From NCBI RefSeq assembly GCF_004014715.1, contig NZ_CP034835.1, forward strand, positions 1,922,001-1,986,000: DNA of 64,000 nt, written 5' to 3'. The position numbers and the translations under genes are program-made. This DNA is from Pseudoalteromonas sp. R3 (GTDB lineage Bacteria; Pseudomonadota; Gammaproteobacteria; Enterobacterales; Alteromonadaceae). Of the stretch, positions 25,422 through 38,944 are shown piece by piece; the first letter of the stretch is position 1, and each line of letters begins with the position of its first letter. The notes under the pieces were generated by a model. That model ran no database searches. It had not been told where the DNA came from and was given only the letters and a program-made list of their open reading frames with translations.

Positions 25422-25498
25422 TGGTCGGCATAGCAGGATTTGAACCTGCGACCCCTGACACCCCATGACAGTGCGCTACCAAGCTGCGCTATATGCCG
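25422..25498 (-). tRNA. tRNA-Pro (anticodon GGG), copy 2
   Basis: All 77 bases, including CCA, are identical to the copy at 24192-24268. The 5' flank retains CACTATAATGATTTTT with small changes around it, so the duplicated unit included the promoter. Confidence 0.95.
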
Positions 25499-25662
25499 AC
25501 TTGGGTTTCACTATAATGATTTTTTTATGAAAGGCAATAAGTAATTGTTTCGACTGAATGTTATTTGTGCTGACCGGACTCGGGTGCGGCTTTATTGTGC
25601 AATAGGGTAACGTGAGGGAAGTGAGGTCGAGGCAGCGTGTGGTACGCTACCCCGGTCTCAGA

Positions 25663-27081
25663 TTACTTGTGCCAAATGCCTTTAGGTAAGGTTTTTAACA
25701 CCTCAGGCTTTTGTGATGGATCAAATACGGGTGTTTTACCTTGCTTAAGTTGTGCGCGATAGTCTTTGGCAAGCCAGATAACAATGCCAGACAACATGAA
25801 CAGCGCAATCACGTTTACAATCGCCATCAGGCCCATTGAAATATCGGCAAGAGTCCAGATCAGGCCAAGCTCACCTACGGCACCAAACATGACCATAGCT
25901 AATACACAGGCTCTGAATATAAACAGGCCTTTAGGATGGTTATGCTCGAGGAATAATAGGTTGGTTTCTGCATAACTATAGTTTGCAACAATAGAAGTAA
26001 AGGCAAAGAACAGAATCGCGATAGCTACAAAAATTGCACCCCAGTCGCCAACGTGCTCAACCAGTGCTGCCTGCGTTAATTGAATGCCCGTGACACCAGA
26101 TTCTGGCACGAGTTGGTTAGAGAGCAGAATAAGTGCGGCGGTGGCACTACATATCACTATGGTATCAACAAATACACCCAGCATCTGAACATAACCTTGT
26201 GAAGCAGGGTGGTTTGGGTTCGGGGTCGCACTTGCTGCGGCATTTGCGGCACTACCCATACCTGCTTCATTGGAGAACAGGCCACGTTTAATTCCCTGGA
26301 TCATTGCCTGCATGACGGCATAACCTACGGCTCCGCCTGCTGCCTGCTCAAAACCAAATGCACTATTGATGATCAACATGAAAACGTCGGGTAACTGGCT
26401 GGCGTTCATAGCGCAGACAATGATTGCCAATAATAAGTAGGCGATTGCCATAAAAGGTACTGCCAGCTCAGCAAAGCGGGCAATGGTTTTAAGGCCGCCA
26501 AAGATAATGAAGGCTGAGCCACATACCAGTAGCAAGCCCATCACATATTTGGGAACATCAAAAGCCACTTCAAACGCTGCGGCAATCGAGTTTGCCTGCA
26601 CGGCATTAAAGACCAAGCCGAATGCGAGGATCAGACATAAAGAAAAAAGTACACCCATCCAACGTTTATTCAGGCCATACTCCATATAATAAGCTGGACC
26701 ACCTCGGAAGTTGCCTTCATCGTCTTTGGTTTTGTATAGCTGAGCAAGCGCACTTTCTGCAAAACTGGTCGCCATACCTATGAGGGCGATTAGCCACATC
26801 CAAAAAATAGCACCGGGTCCACCCAGATAAAGCGCAACGGCAACACCTGCCATGTTACCGGTACCAACTCGTGCGGCAAGTGAGGTACAAAAAGCCTGAA
26901 AAGAAGAAATTCCGTCTTTAGCGCCACTTCGGCTGTTTGCCATGACTTTGATCATGTACGGGAATTGAGTGAACTGAATGAAACCCAGTCGGAGGGTAAA
27001 GAAAACACCTGCTGCAATTAATAGGTATATAAGTATATGACCCCACAGCAAGCCGCTTATAGTATTAAAAAAGTCAGCCAT
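25663..27081 (-). CDS. alanine/glycine:cation symporter (AGCS family)
   Basis: The product has 472 aa with about ten membrane segments. It opens FFNTISGLLWGHILIYLLIA and contains the AGCS hallmarks SFQAFCTSLAARVGTGNMAG near residue 60 and GIKRGLFSNEAGMGSAANAA near residue 265. It brings alanine or glycine into the cell with sodium. It is monocistronic and points away from the rrn operon. Length is normal. Confidence 0.92.
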   Translation of the reverse strand: MADFFNTISGLLWGHILIYLLIAAGVFFTLRLGFIQFTQFPYMIKVMANSRSGAKDGISSFQAFCTSLAARVGTGNMAGVAVALYLGGPGAIFWMWLIALIGMATSFAESALAQLYKTKDDEGNFRGGPAYYMEYGLNKRWMGVLFSLCLILAFGLVFNAVQANSIAAAFEVAFDVPKYVMGLLLVCGSAFIIFGGLKTIARFAELAVPFMAIAYLLLAIIVCAMNASQLPDVFMLIINSAFGFEQAAGGAVGYAVMQAMIQGIKRGLFSNEAGMGSAANAAASATPNPNHPASQGYVQMLGVFVDTIVICSATAALILLSNQLVPESGVTGIQLTQAALVEHVGDWGAIFVAIAILFFAFTSIVANYSYAETNLLFLEHNHPKGLFIFRACVLAMVMFGAVGELGLIWTLADISMGLMAIVNVIALFMLSGIVIWLAKDYRAQLKQGKTPVFDPSQKPEVLKTLPKGIWHK

Positions 27082-27694
27082 TGGATTACGACCCTTATTA
27101 TAGATATAGCAGAACGGGTAAATAAGGTGGCGTAATTTAGCACATGACGGCTTTCAACTCTAAGTATTATTGCTTTATCCACAGGTTTTTGTGGGTAACT
27201 TGTGTGGCAGTTGTGAGGTCGTATTGGGTAAAAAATTAATTCAAAAAAAATCATAAAAAGCGCTTGCGCTGCATTCGAATCTCCCTATAATGCGCATCCA
27301 TCGACACGGCGGGCAGCAAATATAACGCTGAACAAAATGCCGATTAGTCATATAAAACTTAGTTTAACTTCTTTTAAATCTGAGTGTTGACAAAAAGAGG
27401 GAAGTGATTAGAATGCACAACCCTCAGCGCTAACAGCGCAGCGGCATTAAGTCGCACCGGGTAACCGGATTATGTTCTTTAAAAATATGAAGCAATCATC
27501 TGTGTGGGCACTCGTACAGGTTGAGTTCTAACAGCAGATTTCAGTTTTACTGAATGACGCAAACAAATTTAGAGTCTCAATTGAACTGAGTGACCAACGG
27601 AATAAACATAGTTTATTCAGCACAGTCAATTCGATACCGACAGGTATCAAAATCAGAATTCATTGAGCACGAAACTTCGGTTTCAAAAAACTTT
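27082..27694 (+). promoter_or_regulatory. rrn operon promoter and leader region
   Basis: Two promoters are visible on the plus strand. The first has TTGCGC (27264-27269) and TATAAT (27286-27291), 16 bp apart, followed by a GC-rich TGCGC discriminator. The second has TTGACA (27387-27392) and TAGAAT (27409-27414), also 16 bp apart. A boxA-like TGTTCTTTAAAA lies near 27474. The left half, behind the symporter gene, holds nothing else recognised. Confidence 0.8.
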
Positions 27695-29226
<1,532 letters not shown>

Positions 29227-29302
29227 TCGACTTAGAACTGATTTGTTCGAAGTGTCCACACAGATGATTGTTGATTAGAATTAGAGAACACAAACATTGT
29301 TT

Positions 29303-29379
<77 letters not shown>

Positions 29380-29493
29380 CTTCTTCCCGATGCTGCGTTA
29401 TTAAGCTCGTCGTTTAGAAAACACTAAACGTCCTCACTTAATGCCTGGCCTCGAAAAGAAGCTTGGTTCAGAACAATGTTATCCTAGTAATGT

Positions 29494-29569
29494 GGGGCTA
29501 TAGCTCAGCTGGGAGAGCGCCTGCCTTGCACGCAGGAGGTCAGCAGTTCGATCCTGCTTAGCTCCACCA
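29494..29569 (+). tRNA. alaT: tRNA-Ala (anticodon TGC)
   Basis: 76 nt with encoded CCA; the loop CTTGCAC gives anticodon TGC. Second tRNA of the 16S-23S spacer. Confidence 0.97.
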
Positions 29570-29659
29570 CTTTACTACCTACTCCTCATAGATAAACACT
29601 CTTAAGACAGTGACTTTAGATAAGAAACTGAGAGTTTTTAACTCTGAGAAGTAATTCTC

Positions 29660-29671
29660 TTGCTCTTTAAA
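29660..29671 (+). promoter_or_regulatory. boxA antitermination element before 23S
   Basis: TGCTCTTTAAAA matches the boxA consensus that loads NusB/S10 and prevents rho termination in rRNA operons; it lies about 190 bp before 23S. Confidence 0.7.
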
Positions 29672-29856
29672 AATTTGGAAAGCTGATATTAAATTCTCGG
29701 AATGACAATGAAAATTGTTGTTCTATAGAGTTTTCGAAAGAAAAATGCCGATTAATCAATTCTTTGATTAATTAGCGTCTACTTTAGTATTACTTAACTT
29801 CTGGCGAAGTTAAAACTGTCTTTAGCAGTACAATTCAAAACTATTTTGGGTTGTAT

Positions 29857-32740
<2,884 letters not shown>

Positions 32741-32853
32741 ACAACGCCAAAGTGGTTTTGTTTGTTAGAAGTTAAGAATTAAAGTAGACGAAGAATTTAA
32801 TACGCTTTCCGAATTTAAGCACTGTGAATAGATGAGCTCTTATGAGAAATCAG

Positions 32854-32910
32854 TTCACCTTGCGCAAATGAAATGCTCGCACACAGCGCGATGTCATTAA
32901 CCATTTGCAC
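32854..32910 (+). ncRNA. 23S-5S spacer hairpin
   Basis: GCAAATG (32864-32870) pairs with CATTTGC (32902-32908) just before 5S. A diverged copy at 33515-33571 keeps the pairing with changed bases. A processing stem for pre-5S is likely. Confidence 0.5.
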
Positions 32911-32919
32911 GAAAGAATT

Positions 32920-33038
32920 TGCTTGGTAACCATAGCGTTTTGGAACCACCTGACTCCATGCCGAACTCAGTAGTGAAACGAAATAGCGCCGATGATAGTG
33001 TGGGGTTTCCCATGTGAAAGTAGGACATTGCCAAGCTC
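32920..33038 (+). rRNA. rrf: 5S ribosomal RNA
   Basis: About 119 bases from TGCTTGGTAACCATAGCG to GACATTGCCAAGCTCC. The central CCATGCCGAACTCAG and the closing terminal stem TTGG/CCAAGC are present. Confidence 0.95.
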
Positions 33039-33048
33039 CTAATAAAAG

Positions 33049-33081
33049 AAACCCGTTGCAGCAATGCAGCGGGTTTTTTGC
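33049..33081 (+). terminator. rrn terminator
   Basis: AACCCGTTGCAGC, ATTG-type loop and GCAGCGGGTT form a strong stem followed by six Ts, 11 bp after 5S. Confidence 0.9.
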
Positions 33082-33158
33082 TATGTGTGATTAAGAAAGT
33101 GCTGATGAGCTGTAGCTGTAGATAGAATAGCATCGCCTATTCATCCATGAAGCTGGGT
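33049..33158 (+). repeat. 110-bp direct repeat, copy 1
   Basis: Starts with the rrn terminator and runs to AAGCTGGGT. It is identical to 33366-33475, 317 bp downstream. Confidence 0.9.
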
Positions 33159-33365
33159 CCCATCGCGCATCTCGATAATTGCTCCTGCATTATTCTACTT
33201 CCCCACATCCATGTGGGTCCATGCGCTCATCTCAATGAGCTGCGAAGCGTTGCTTCGGTCTCATTTCGTCCATGTGAAAGTAGGACATCGCCAGGGCCTT
33301 ATAAGTAGGTCGATGAAAGACATTCATCCATGAATATCATCGACATTAGTACTTCCATGTACGTC
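33159..33365 (+). other. degenerate 5S duplication
   Basis: Within this stretch, CATGTGAAAGTAGGACATCGCC (33271 onward) repeats the 3' end of 5S with a few changes, but the rest of a 5S gene cannot be recognised. It lies between the two 110-bp repeats, so a unit of 5S plus terminator was once duplicated and has decayed. Confidence 0.7.
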
Positions 33366-33475
33366 AAACCCGTTGCAGCAATGCAGCGGGTTTTTTGCTA
33401 TGTGTGATTAAGAAAGTGCTGATGAGCTGTAGCTGTAGATAGAATAGCATCGCCTATTCATCCATGAAGCTGGGT
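33366..33475 (+). repeat. 110-bp direct repeat, copy 2 (with second terminator)
   Basis: Identical to 33049-33158, including the terminator stem and T-run. Confidence 0.9.
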
Positions 33476-33514
33476 TGGATGGTGGAATAGGTCTGCGTTC
33501 TCTAAAATGGCTTA

Positions 33515-33571
33515 TTTCACCTTGCGCAAAGTAAATGCACTCACGTTGCTCGCTGTCATTGTACTTTGCAC
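33515..33571 (+). repeat. second copy of the pre-5S hairpin
   Basis: Diverged repeat of 32854-32910. GCAAAGTA (33526-33533) pairs with TACTTTGC (33562-33569): both arms changed together relative to the first copy. No 5S gene follows; the IS630 element begins three bases later. Confidence 0.65.
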
Positions 33572-33627
33572 TTAATACCAATTTGATTAAATTTATGATC
33601 TAATATCAAAATCCAATTTTCATCATT

Positions 33628-34832
33628 GTGATAGTGATTTTGCAGCCCTCTGAATTTATTAAGCTCTCCAAACAGACTAAAGACCCAAGAAAGAAAGTGC
33701 GTATACTCGCACTGGCTCATTTCTTTGAAGGTAAATCTCGCTATCAGATTGCTGAATACCTGAAGGTCAGTCGTACTAGCGTGAACAAATGGGTCAAAGA
33801 CTATCTCGATTATGGATTAGAGGGCCTGGAAGACCTGCCTCGCTCGGGCCGTCCTTGCAAACTGGGTGGTGCACAACTGAAGCAGCTTAAAGCATATGTA
33901 CTCGACTCTATAGACCGCACGGAAGGTGGTCGGCTAACACTAGAAGATATTCAGCAGTATATATCTGAGTCTTTTCACATAGAATACGAGTTATCAGCCG
34001 TTCACAGATTGTTGAAAAGACAAAACTTCTCATGGATCAGCAGCCGGTCAATACACCCTAAAGGAAACCAGGCTCACCAAGAAGCTTTTAAAAAACTTCG
34101 AGCTGGAAACGATCCTTCACACCCCGGGACACCTGCTTCCTGAACGCATTGATGTGTGGTTTCAGGACGAAGCACGATTTGGTCAGCAAACTTCAACAAC
34201 AAAAGTTTGGGCTGAAAAAGGCTCACGTCCAAGAGTTGTAAAGCAGCAACAATTCGAATATGCCTATCTATTTGGTGCAGTGTGTCCAACAACTGGTGAA
34301 ACAGAAGCACTCATCTCACCTATAGTGAATAAAGAAGTCATGTATTCTCACCTGGAGCAAATATCACAAAGGACTCAACCAGGAAGAATGGCTGTGGTCG
34401 TCATGGATCGCGCAGCCTGGCACTTCAAAGATGGTTTGGTAAAAGGCCTGGAGAATGTAGTGATCATTAGGCTGCCACCTTATTCGCCAGAGTTAAACCC
34501 CATAGAACAAGTGTGGAGTTGGCTCAGACAACATAATACCAATTTCACTTAATACCTGTTCTATTTGAAGGAGCAAATATGACGCTAACGGCGTTAAAAA
34601 TTTCTCATTTAGAACAACTAAATAGCAAAATTTTTGCCTTGTTATCGACCCTATTTTCTCGCCTCAAAATAGAACACTTAATTAAACAAATTGGTATAAG
34701 TTATCAAACAGAACCTTTGCAAACTACGATGACATTCTGGATCAGGTCAGCGAAGCATGGAATGCGTTTATCTCATGTGCTGACAGGGTGAAATCATTGT
34801 GCTTTAGGGACTGGATAAATCTGACCAGTTAA
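33628..34832 (+). pseudogene. IS630-family transposase, frameshifted and interrupted
   Basis: The N-terminal part has a helix-turn-helix (GKSRYQIAEYLKVSRTSVNKW) and the winged-helix segment LKRQNFSWISSRSIHPKG. The catalytic DDE residues follow in the next frame: D in VWFQDEARFG, D in VVVMDRAAWHF and E in ELNPIEQVWSW. The frames change at the A6 run 34090-34095; a +1 shift gives EAFK-NFELETILHTPGHLL. After WSWLRQH a 161-bp MITE interrupts the frame; the true C-terminus KLSNRTFANYDDILDQVSEA to INLTS resumes after it and ends at 34832. The A-run shift may be programmed, but the MITE makes the gene inactive. Confidence 0.88.
34536..34696 (+). mobile_element. 161-bp MITE inserted in the transposase gene
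   Basis: The element begins ATACCAATTTCACTTAAT and ends ATTAAACAAATTGGTA, perfect 9-bp inverted ends plus weaker inner symmetry. TA is duplicated at 34534-34535 and 34697-34698. Removing it with one TA restores the reading frame RQH-KLSNRTF. Its ends match those of the surrounding IS630 element, which could have mobilised it. A short ORF inside (MTLTALKISHLEQLNSKIF) is not thought to be a gene. Confidence 0.88.
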
Positions 34833-35100
34833 TTATTCAAAATGGTATAAGAGCCGCCTCAGGAAAACCACACGGAACGTACAGCAAATACACCTACTCA
34901 AAGAAGCACCTTTTTACAACACAAGTGGGTCTGTGTTCACTGAAGTTGCCTCCTATCACTCTGTCGCTTAGATGCGCCTTATTAGACTAAGGTCGCAGAA
35001 CATGTTGTTTGTATGATTTTTGTTCGCTCTGTTACTCTGAGAGGGCAGGTCATCAACTCTTAAAACGTCGGCGCGGCCTGCGTTTGCCGACAAATACAAC

Positions 35101-36525
35101 ATGGAAAAGGTAATGAAATATAAAAGCTTATTAATGGCGTTGCCATTGCTTGGGGCGATGGAAGCCGCGCTTGCGGTGGACTGTAGCAGCTTAGCAGAAT
35201 GGCAAGCTCAGAATGTGTATACCAAAGGGAACTCAGTGACTTATCAGTCTGTGCGTTATACCGCAAAGTGGTGGACTCAGAATCAAAACCCGGCGAATAA
35301 CTCTACGACTTACGCTGTGTGGAATAAGGATGGTAACTGCGATGCAACTGATCCGGTACCATTAGTAACGGTCACCTCACCGAGCAACAATGCGAGCATT
35401 ATTATCGGGATGCCGGTCGATCTGGCTGCATCTGTTTCTCATCCGCAGAATGTTGCGATTGAGCGGGCTGAATTCTTTATCGATGGAACGCTGATTGCGA
35501 CAGACAATACCGCGCCGTATTCTGTACCCTGGCAAGCACAAGGACTAGGTAGCCATCAGTTACAGGTATTTGCAGTCGATGCCGCAGGCGGCAGAGGGGA
35601 GTCCAGTGCAGTAAATTTCACAGTCGCTGCCGATGATTTCCCTCCGGGTGATCCTAATTTTAAAATTGTCGGCTACTTCCCAAGCTGGCAGGGGGCTGTC
35701 AGTGATATCCAGTTTGATAAACTGACGCATATCAATTACTCATTCTTGTTACCTAACGCAGATGGCACGCTTCAGCCGCTTGAAAATTTGAGCAAAATGA
35801 CAGCGCTGGTAAATTCTGCGCATGCAAACAATGTAAAAGTTGGCATTGCCATAGGTGGCTGGAATGGTGGCGATGACAGCGCATTCGAAACATTTGCGGC
35901 GTCAGCACAGGGCCGCGCGACGTTTGTACGTGAAGTAATGGCCTTTGTAGAGCTGCATAACCTGGATGGTGTAGATATGGATTGGGAATATCCGGATCCT
36001 GGCACCTCAGCTAATAACTATGCACTGTTGATGAAGGAGTTAAGCGTAGAATTGCGTGCTCGCGGTAAATTCCTGACTGCTGCGGTTGTCGCATTGGGCT
36101 ATACGGGCGGTGGTGTACCGGAGTCAGTATTTGAGGATATCGACTTTTTGAACCTGATGGCTTATGACGCAAACAATGGCAATCATGCGTCGATGCAGTA
36201 TGCCAAAGATTCCATTGCATACTGGCAGAGTCGTGGACTGAGTAAAGAGAAAACGGTGTTGGGTGTGCCGTTTTATGCACGTCCAACCTGGAAGGCATAT
36301 CGAACACTGGTGCAGGAAAATCCAGCGAACGCCTGTCGGGATACAGATGGCAGCAGCTATTATAACGGTATTCCAACCATTCGGGCGAAAACTGAGTATG
36401 CTAAGCTAAATGCAGGCGGTATTATGAACTGGGAGCTGTCTCATGACAGCAAGGGACCGGCTTCATTGCTCACTGCAAAGTGGGAAGTTGCAAAAGGCTT
36501 AACCCCCAGTTATACCTGTCAGTAA
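35101..36525 (+). CDS. secreted GH18 chitinase with CBM5/12 domain
   Basis: The product has 474 aa (an ATG at 35113 is the likelier start, with AAGG close by and a compact signal peptide MKYKSLLMALPLLGAMEAALA). Domains in order: a chitin-binding CBM5/12 at about 27-75 (WQAQNVYTKGNSVTYQSVRY), an Ig-like domain at about 90-175 and the GH18 barrel at about 185-465. The catalytic motif DGVDMDWEYP starts at residue 289, so Glu296 is the acid. It hydrolyses chitin outside the cell or in the periplasm. GH18 here is compact and lacks long insertions. No neighbour is functionally linked. Confidence 0.95.
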   Translation: MEKVMKYKSLLMALPLLGAMEAALAVDCSSLAEWQAQNVYTKGNSVTYQSVRYTAKWWTQNQNPANNSTTYAVWNKDGNCDATDPVPLVTVTSPSNNASIIIGMPVDLAASVSHPQNVAIERAEFFIDGTLIATDNTAPYSVPWQAQGLGSHQLQVFAVDAAGGRGESSAVNFTVAADDFPPGDPNFKIVGYFPSWQGAVSDIQFDKLTHINYSFLLPNADGTLQPLENLSKMTALVNSAHANNVKVGIAIGGWNGGDDSAFETFAASAQGRATFVREVMAFVELHNLDGVDMDWEYPDPGTSANNYALLMKELSVELRARGKFLTAAVVALGYTGGGVPESVFEDIDFLNLMAYDANNGNHASMQYAKDSIAYWQSRGLSKEKTVLGVPFYARPTWKAYRTLVQENPANACRDTDGSSYYNGIPTIRAKTEYAKLNAGGIMNWELSHDSKGPASLLTAKWEVAKGLTPSYTCQ

Positions 36526-36541
36526 TTCATTAATAATTTCA

Positions 36542-36572
36542 GAGTTCAGCGGCAAATGCAGCTGCTGAACTC
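36542..36572. terminator. hairpin between convergent genes
   Basis: GAGTTCAGC (36542-36550) and GCTGAACTC (36564-36572) form a 9-bp stem between the chitinase and the leftward YdjM-like gene. No T-run follows on the plus strand. Confidence 0.45.
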
Positions 36573-36580
36573 ATGTGTGC

Positions 36581-37369
36581 TTAGTAAAATTGTTTTAGCG
36601 TATCCATATCTGGCAGTAAAGGCAGATTAGATAGCTTGCTTTGCCAGTGCTGGATAACTTCAGGTATGCCCTCGTAATGAGGGAGAAGCAAATAGCTTCC
36701 CATCAGCACTACGACTAATTGAAGGATCGATGCTAGCGGCGCACTGGTAGCAACCGGTTTAAGCGCGCTGCCAAACGAAGATTTCAGTTCGTTATTGTTA
36801 ATATCTACTGCGTAACATTCATCCAGGATCAAATGGGTCAACATGCCCAGCGTGACCATTACACCGCATAGCAGCGCAAAAGGCAGTGCTTTGCCCAAGA
36901 ATAACGGCATATTAACAGCGATAACGGCAAACATTACCACAGACAATAGTGAGTGGCTTGCGCCGCGGTGAATGGTATAGCTTTCGAAGATCGGTTTCAG
37001 GGCGTACATGAAAAGCAAATAGATGCCGATTCCAGAAAGCCAAATGGTGAGCAATGAATTAAACTCGATGGCCAGGGGCAGGCTGACTGCGGCGCAAAGC
37101 GCGAAAATAGAAAACAAACTATTTAATGATCGAGATTTATCTGCATCAAGGTCGGGGAGTAGCCCGGCTAGCGAACCAACGATAAATAACACCAACATAT
37201 CGTTTAGATTGGCCAGGTTGGTTGCCAGTATAACGGAGGAAGCGGCGGCGCTCACCACCACCGATGCTTTAAAGTGAGTTGCAAAATTAGCCACTGAGTA
37301 CATTTCCGATTGAATGGAGACTACATCAGCCACAGAAAGTGTCTGTGGCTGCTCTATCGGTCTGATCAT
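36581..37369 (-). CDS. YdjM-family membrane-bound metal-dependent hydrolase
   Basis: The product has 262 aa with about five membrane segments. LPDLDADKSRS near residue 72, IHRGASHSLL near 135 and MLTHLILDECYAVD near 180 hold the conserved Asp and His residues of the YdjM/LexA-regulated family, thought to be a phospholipase D-like metal hydrolase. The start is uncertain: the family usually opens MANFATHF, and here an in-frame ATG at 37303 gives MYSVANFATHFKAS. Function in the cell is unknown. Confidence 0.8.
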   Translation of the reverse strand: MIRPIEQPQTLSVADVVSIQSEMYSVANFATHFKASVVVSAAASSVILATNLANLNDMLVLFIVGSLAGLLPDLDADKSRSLNSLFSIFALCAAVSLPLAIEFNSLLTIWLSGIGIYLLFMYALKPIFESYTIHRGASHSLLSVVMFAVIAVNMPLFLGKALPFALLCGVMVTLGMLTHLILDECYAVDINNNELKSSFGSALKPVATSAPLASILQLVVVLMGSYLLLPHYEGIPEVIQHWQSKLSNLPLLPDMDTLKQFY

Positions 37370-37412
37370 AATGGCATTTTCAAAATATGACTAGTCCAAA
37401 ACAAAGGGTTAC

Positions 37413-37820
37413 TTAAAGCGCTTGGAAGAGCAGGGTAAACCAGGCAACGAACAGGGTGATACTGCCAAGGGCAAAAGCCAGTGTACGCATTTTCAGATTG
37501 CGCCCAAGTATGTGTTCGTAGCAATGCCAGTATCGCGCTGCAACAAATACGGTGCTGTACACATACCAAATTTGGCTCTGAATTCCCTGAATATGCAGCA
37601 GGAGTAACAGACAAATAAACAATACTGGCAGCTGGAACTGATTGTCATAGCTGTTGGTTAACAATCTGATCCGCTCAGGGAAGCCTTCTTTGCTGACAAA
37701 GCGTATGTCTGCCAGAGATATTTTTCGCTGATAGACTGCTCTAATACGCAAGGTGGCAGTGGTAAACCACAATAAGGTGTAAAGTAACACTAAGAAAAAG
37801 ATAGGGATATGGATCCACAT
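37413..37820 (-). CDS. MAPEG-family membrane protein
   Basis: The product has 135 aa and four membrane helices. FPERIRLLTNSYDNQFQLPVLF is the MAPEG signature region (helix 2, with Asn and Gln facing the glutathione site in relatives) and FVAARYWHCYEHI fits the third helix. MAPEG enzymes act on glutathione or eicosanoids; bacterial members are mostly uncharacterised. It lies upstream of the YdjM-like gene on the same strand with a 43-bp gap. Confidence 0.8.
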   Translation of the reverse strand: MWIHIPIFFLVLLYTLLWFTTATLRIRAVYQRKISLADIRFVSKEGFPERIRLLTNSYDNQFQLPVLFICLLLLLHIQGIQSQIWYVYSTVFVAARYWHCYEHILGRNLKMRTLAFALGSITLFVAWFTLLFQAL

Positions 37821-37917
37821 TGGGTTGTTCCTTTGTTAATTAATACTGGTTTTACTTTATCTGAGACAAGCGATAAGTTACTGTGTCAATATTGACTATT
37901 TTCAGGTTAAAAGTGAC

Positions 37918-38871
37918 ATGCAGGTTGTGCTTTTGTGTCCTCCTAAAGTATTCGCCAGTGCATTAACTGGTGTAATAGACATCTTTAACGTGGCCAATCA
38001 GGTTATGGGTAGGCAATTTTTCACCTGGAAGATTGCAGCACTGAGCAGCGAGCTTCAGGTTGTCAGTAGCCAGGGATTGACTATCCAATGTGATGTTACT
38101 TTGAAGGAGCTAAGTGAATATGATGCGATGGTGTGGGTTGGTGCTCAGTATAGCGGTCCCGTTACTTTATGGGAGCAGTGTAGCCAAGTGAAACAGGCTC
38201 TTAACGGGCTTGGTAACGCACTCAATGGTTGCCGTTATCACTTAGCGGGCTGCTGCGGTGTTGCTTATCTGGCAGCGACAGGATTGCTTAACGAACACAG
38301 GGTTACGGCAAGTTGGTGGTTAGCGCCATTTTTTGCCAAGTATTTTCCGCATATAGACTTTAAAGCTGATGAAATTGTGTTTCGTAGCAGTAACATTTAT
38401 ACAGCCGGGGCGGCACACAGTTACTTACATCTGATCCTGACCTTTATCTGCGATATGGCAGGAAAAGAGGTCGCGGAGCAAATAGCCTCCTGGCTGGCAA
38501 TCCCGCAAAAGTCGGCAAATCAAAATCAGTTTATCAGGCTTAGCGTGCTGCAGGATCATGCAGATGAGCAAGTGAGGGCGGTACAATCACTTATCGATGA
38601 AAAGCTTAACGAGACCTTGAGTCTGAAACGTCTGGCAGGTGCGGTGTATATGTCAGAGCGTAGTTTGATTCGACGTTTCAAGCAACACGTTGGCATGACG
38701 CCCATGGATTACGTTCGCCTGGTTCGGCTTGAGAAATCCAAACACCTGCTGGCTAGTTCCACTTTATCTCAGGAGCAGATAGCGTATAAGGTCGGCTACC
38801 AGGATCCGCAAGCACTGGCGAAACAGTTTAAGAAACACTTCCAGACTAGTATGAAGGCGTTTAGAGAATAA
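37918..38871 (+). CDS. GlxA-like AraC-family transcriptional regulator
   Basis: The product has 317 aa. Residues about 1-180 form a DJ-1/PfpI-like domain (VVLLCPPKVFASALTGVIDI, HLAGCCGVAYLAATGLL with the nucleophile-elbow Cys, HRVTASWW). Residues about 215-315 are the AraC DNA-binding domain with two helix-turn-helices (LSLKRLAGAVYMSERSLIRR and LSQEQIAYKVGYQDPQALAK). The DJ-1 part usually senses a small ligand or only dimerises. It is divergent from the MAPEG gene, a possible target. Confidence 0.9.
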   Translation: MQVVLLCPPKVFASALTGVIDIFNVANQVMGRQFFTWKIAALSSELQVVSSQGLTIQCDVTLKELSEYDAMVWVGAQYSGPVTLWEQCSQVKQALNGLGNALNGCRYHLAGCCGVAYLAATGLLNEHRVTASWWLAPFFAKYFPHIDFKADEIVFRSSNIYTAGAAHSYLHLILTFICDMAGKEVAEQIASWLAIPQKSANQNQFIRLSVLQDHADEQVRAVQSLIDEKLNETLSLKRLAGAVYMSERSLIRRFKQHVGMTPMDYVRLVRLEKSKHLLASSTLSQEQIAYKVGYQDPQALAKQFKKHFQTSMKAFRE

Positions 38872-38944
38872 TAGTAATTTAGTATATGTATTTCTTCTTA
38901 CTACTGTTATAAAAGTATTAAGTGTCATTGTGGACTCTGCAATT

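Larger units (their letters stand above)
33575..34847 (+). mobile_element. IS630-family insertion sequence (defective)
   Basis: Ends ATACCAATTTGATTAAAT (left) and, inverted, ATACCATTTTGAATAATT (right) are imperfect terminal inverted repeats, each flanked by TA, the target duplicated by IS630/Tc1-type elements. Without the nested insertion the element is about 1110 bp. It lies in the decayed 5S duplication area. Confidence 0.85.

Noticed and set aside
24192..25498. The two tRNA-Pro genes as attL and attR of a 1.2-kb element
   Set aside because: Integrase att duplications normally repeat only the 3' end; here the full tRNA and promoter are doubled and no integrase lies between.
34579..34791. 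70-aa ORF MTLTALKISHLEQLNSKIF...
   Set aside because: It starts in the MITE and runs into the transposase in the wrong frame.
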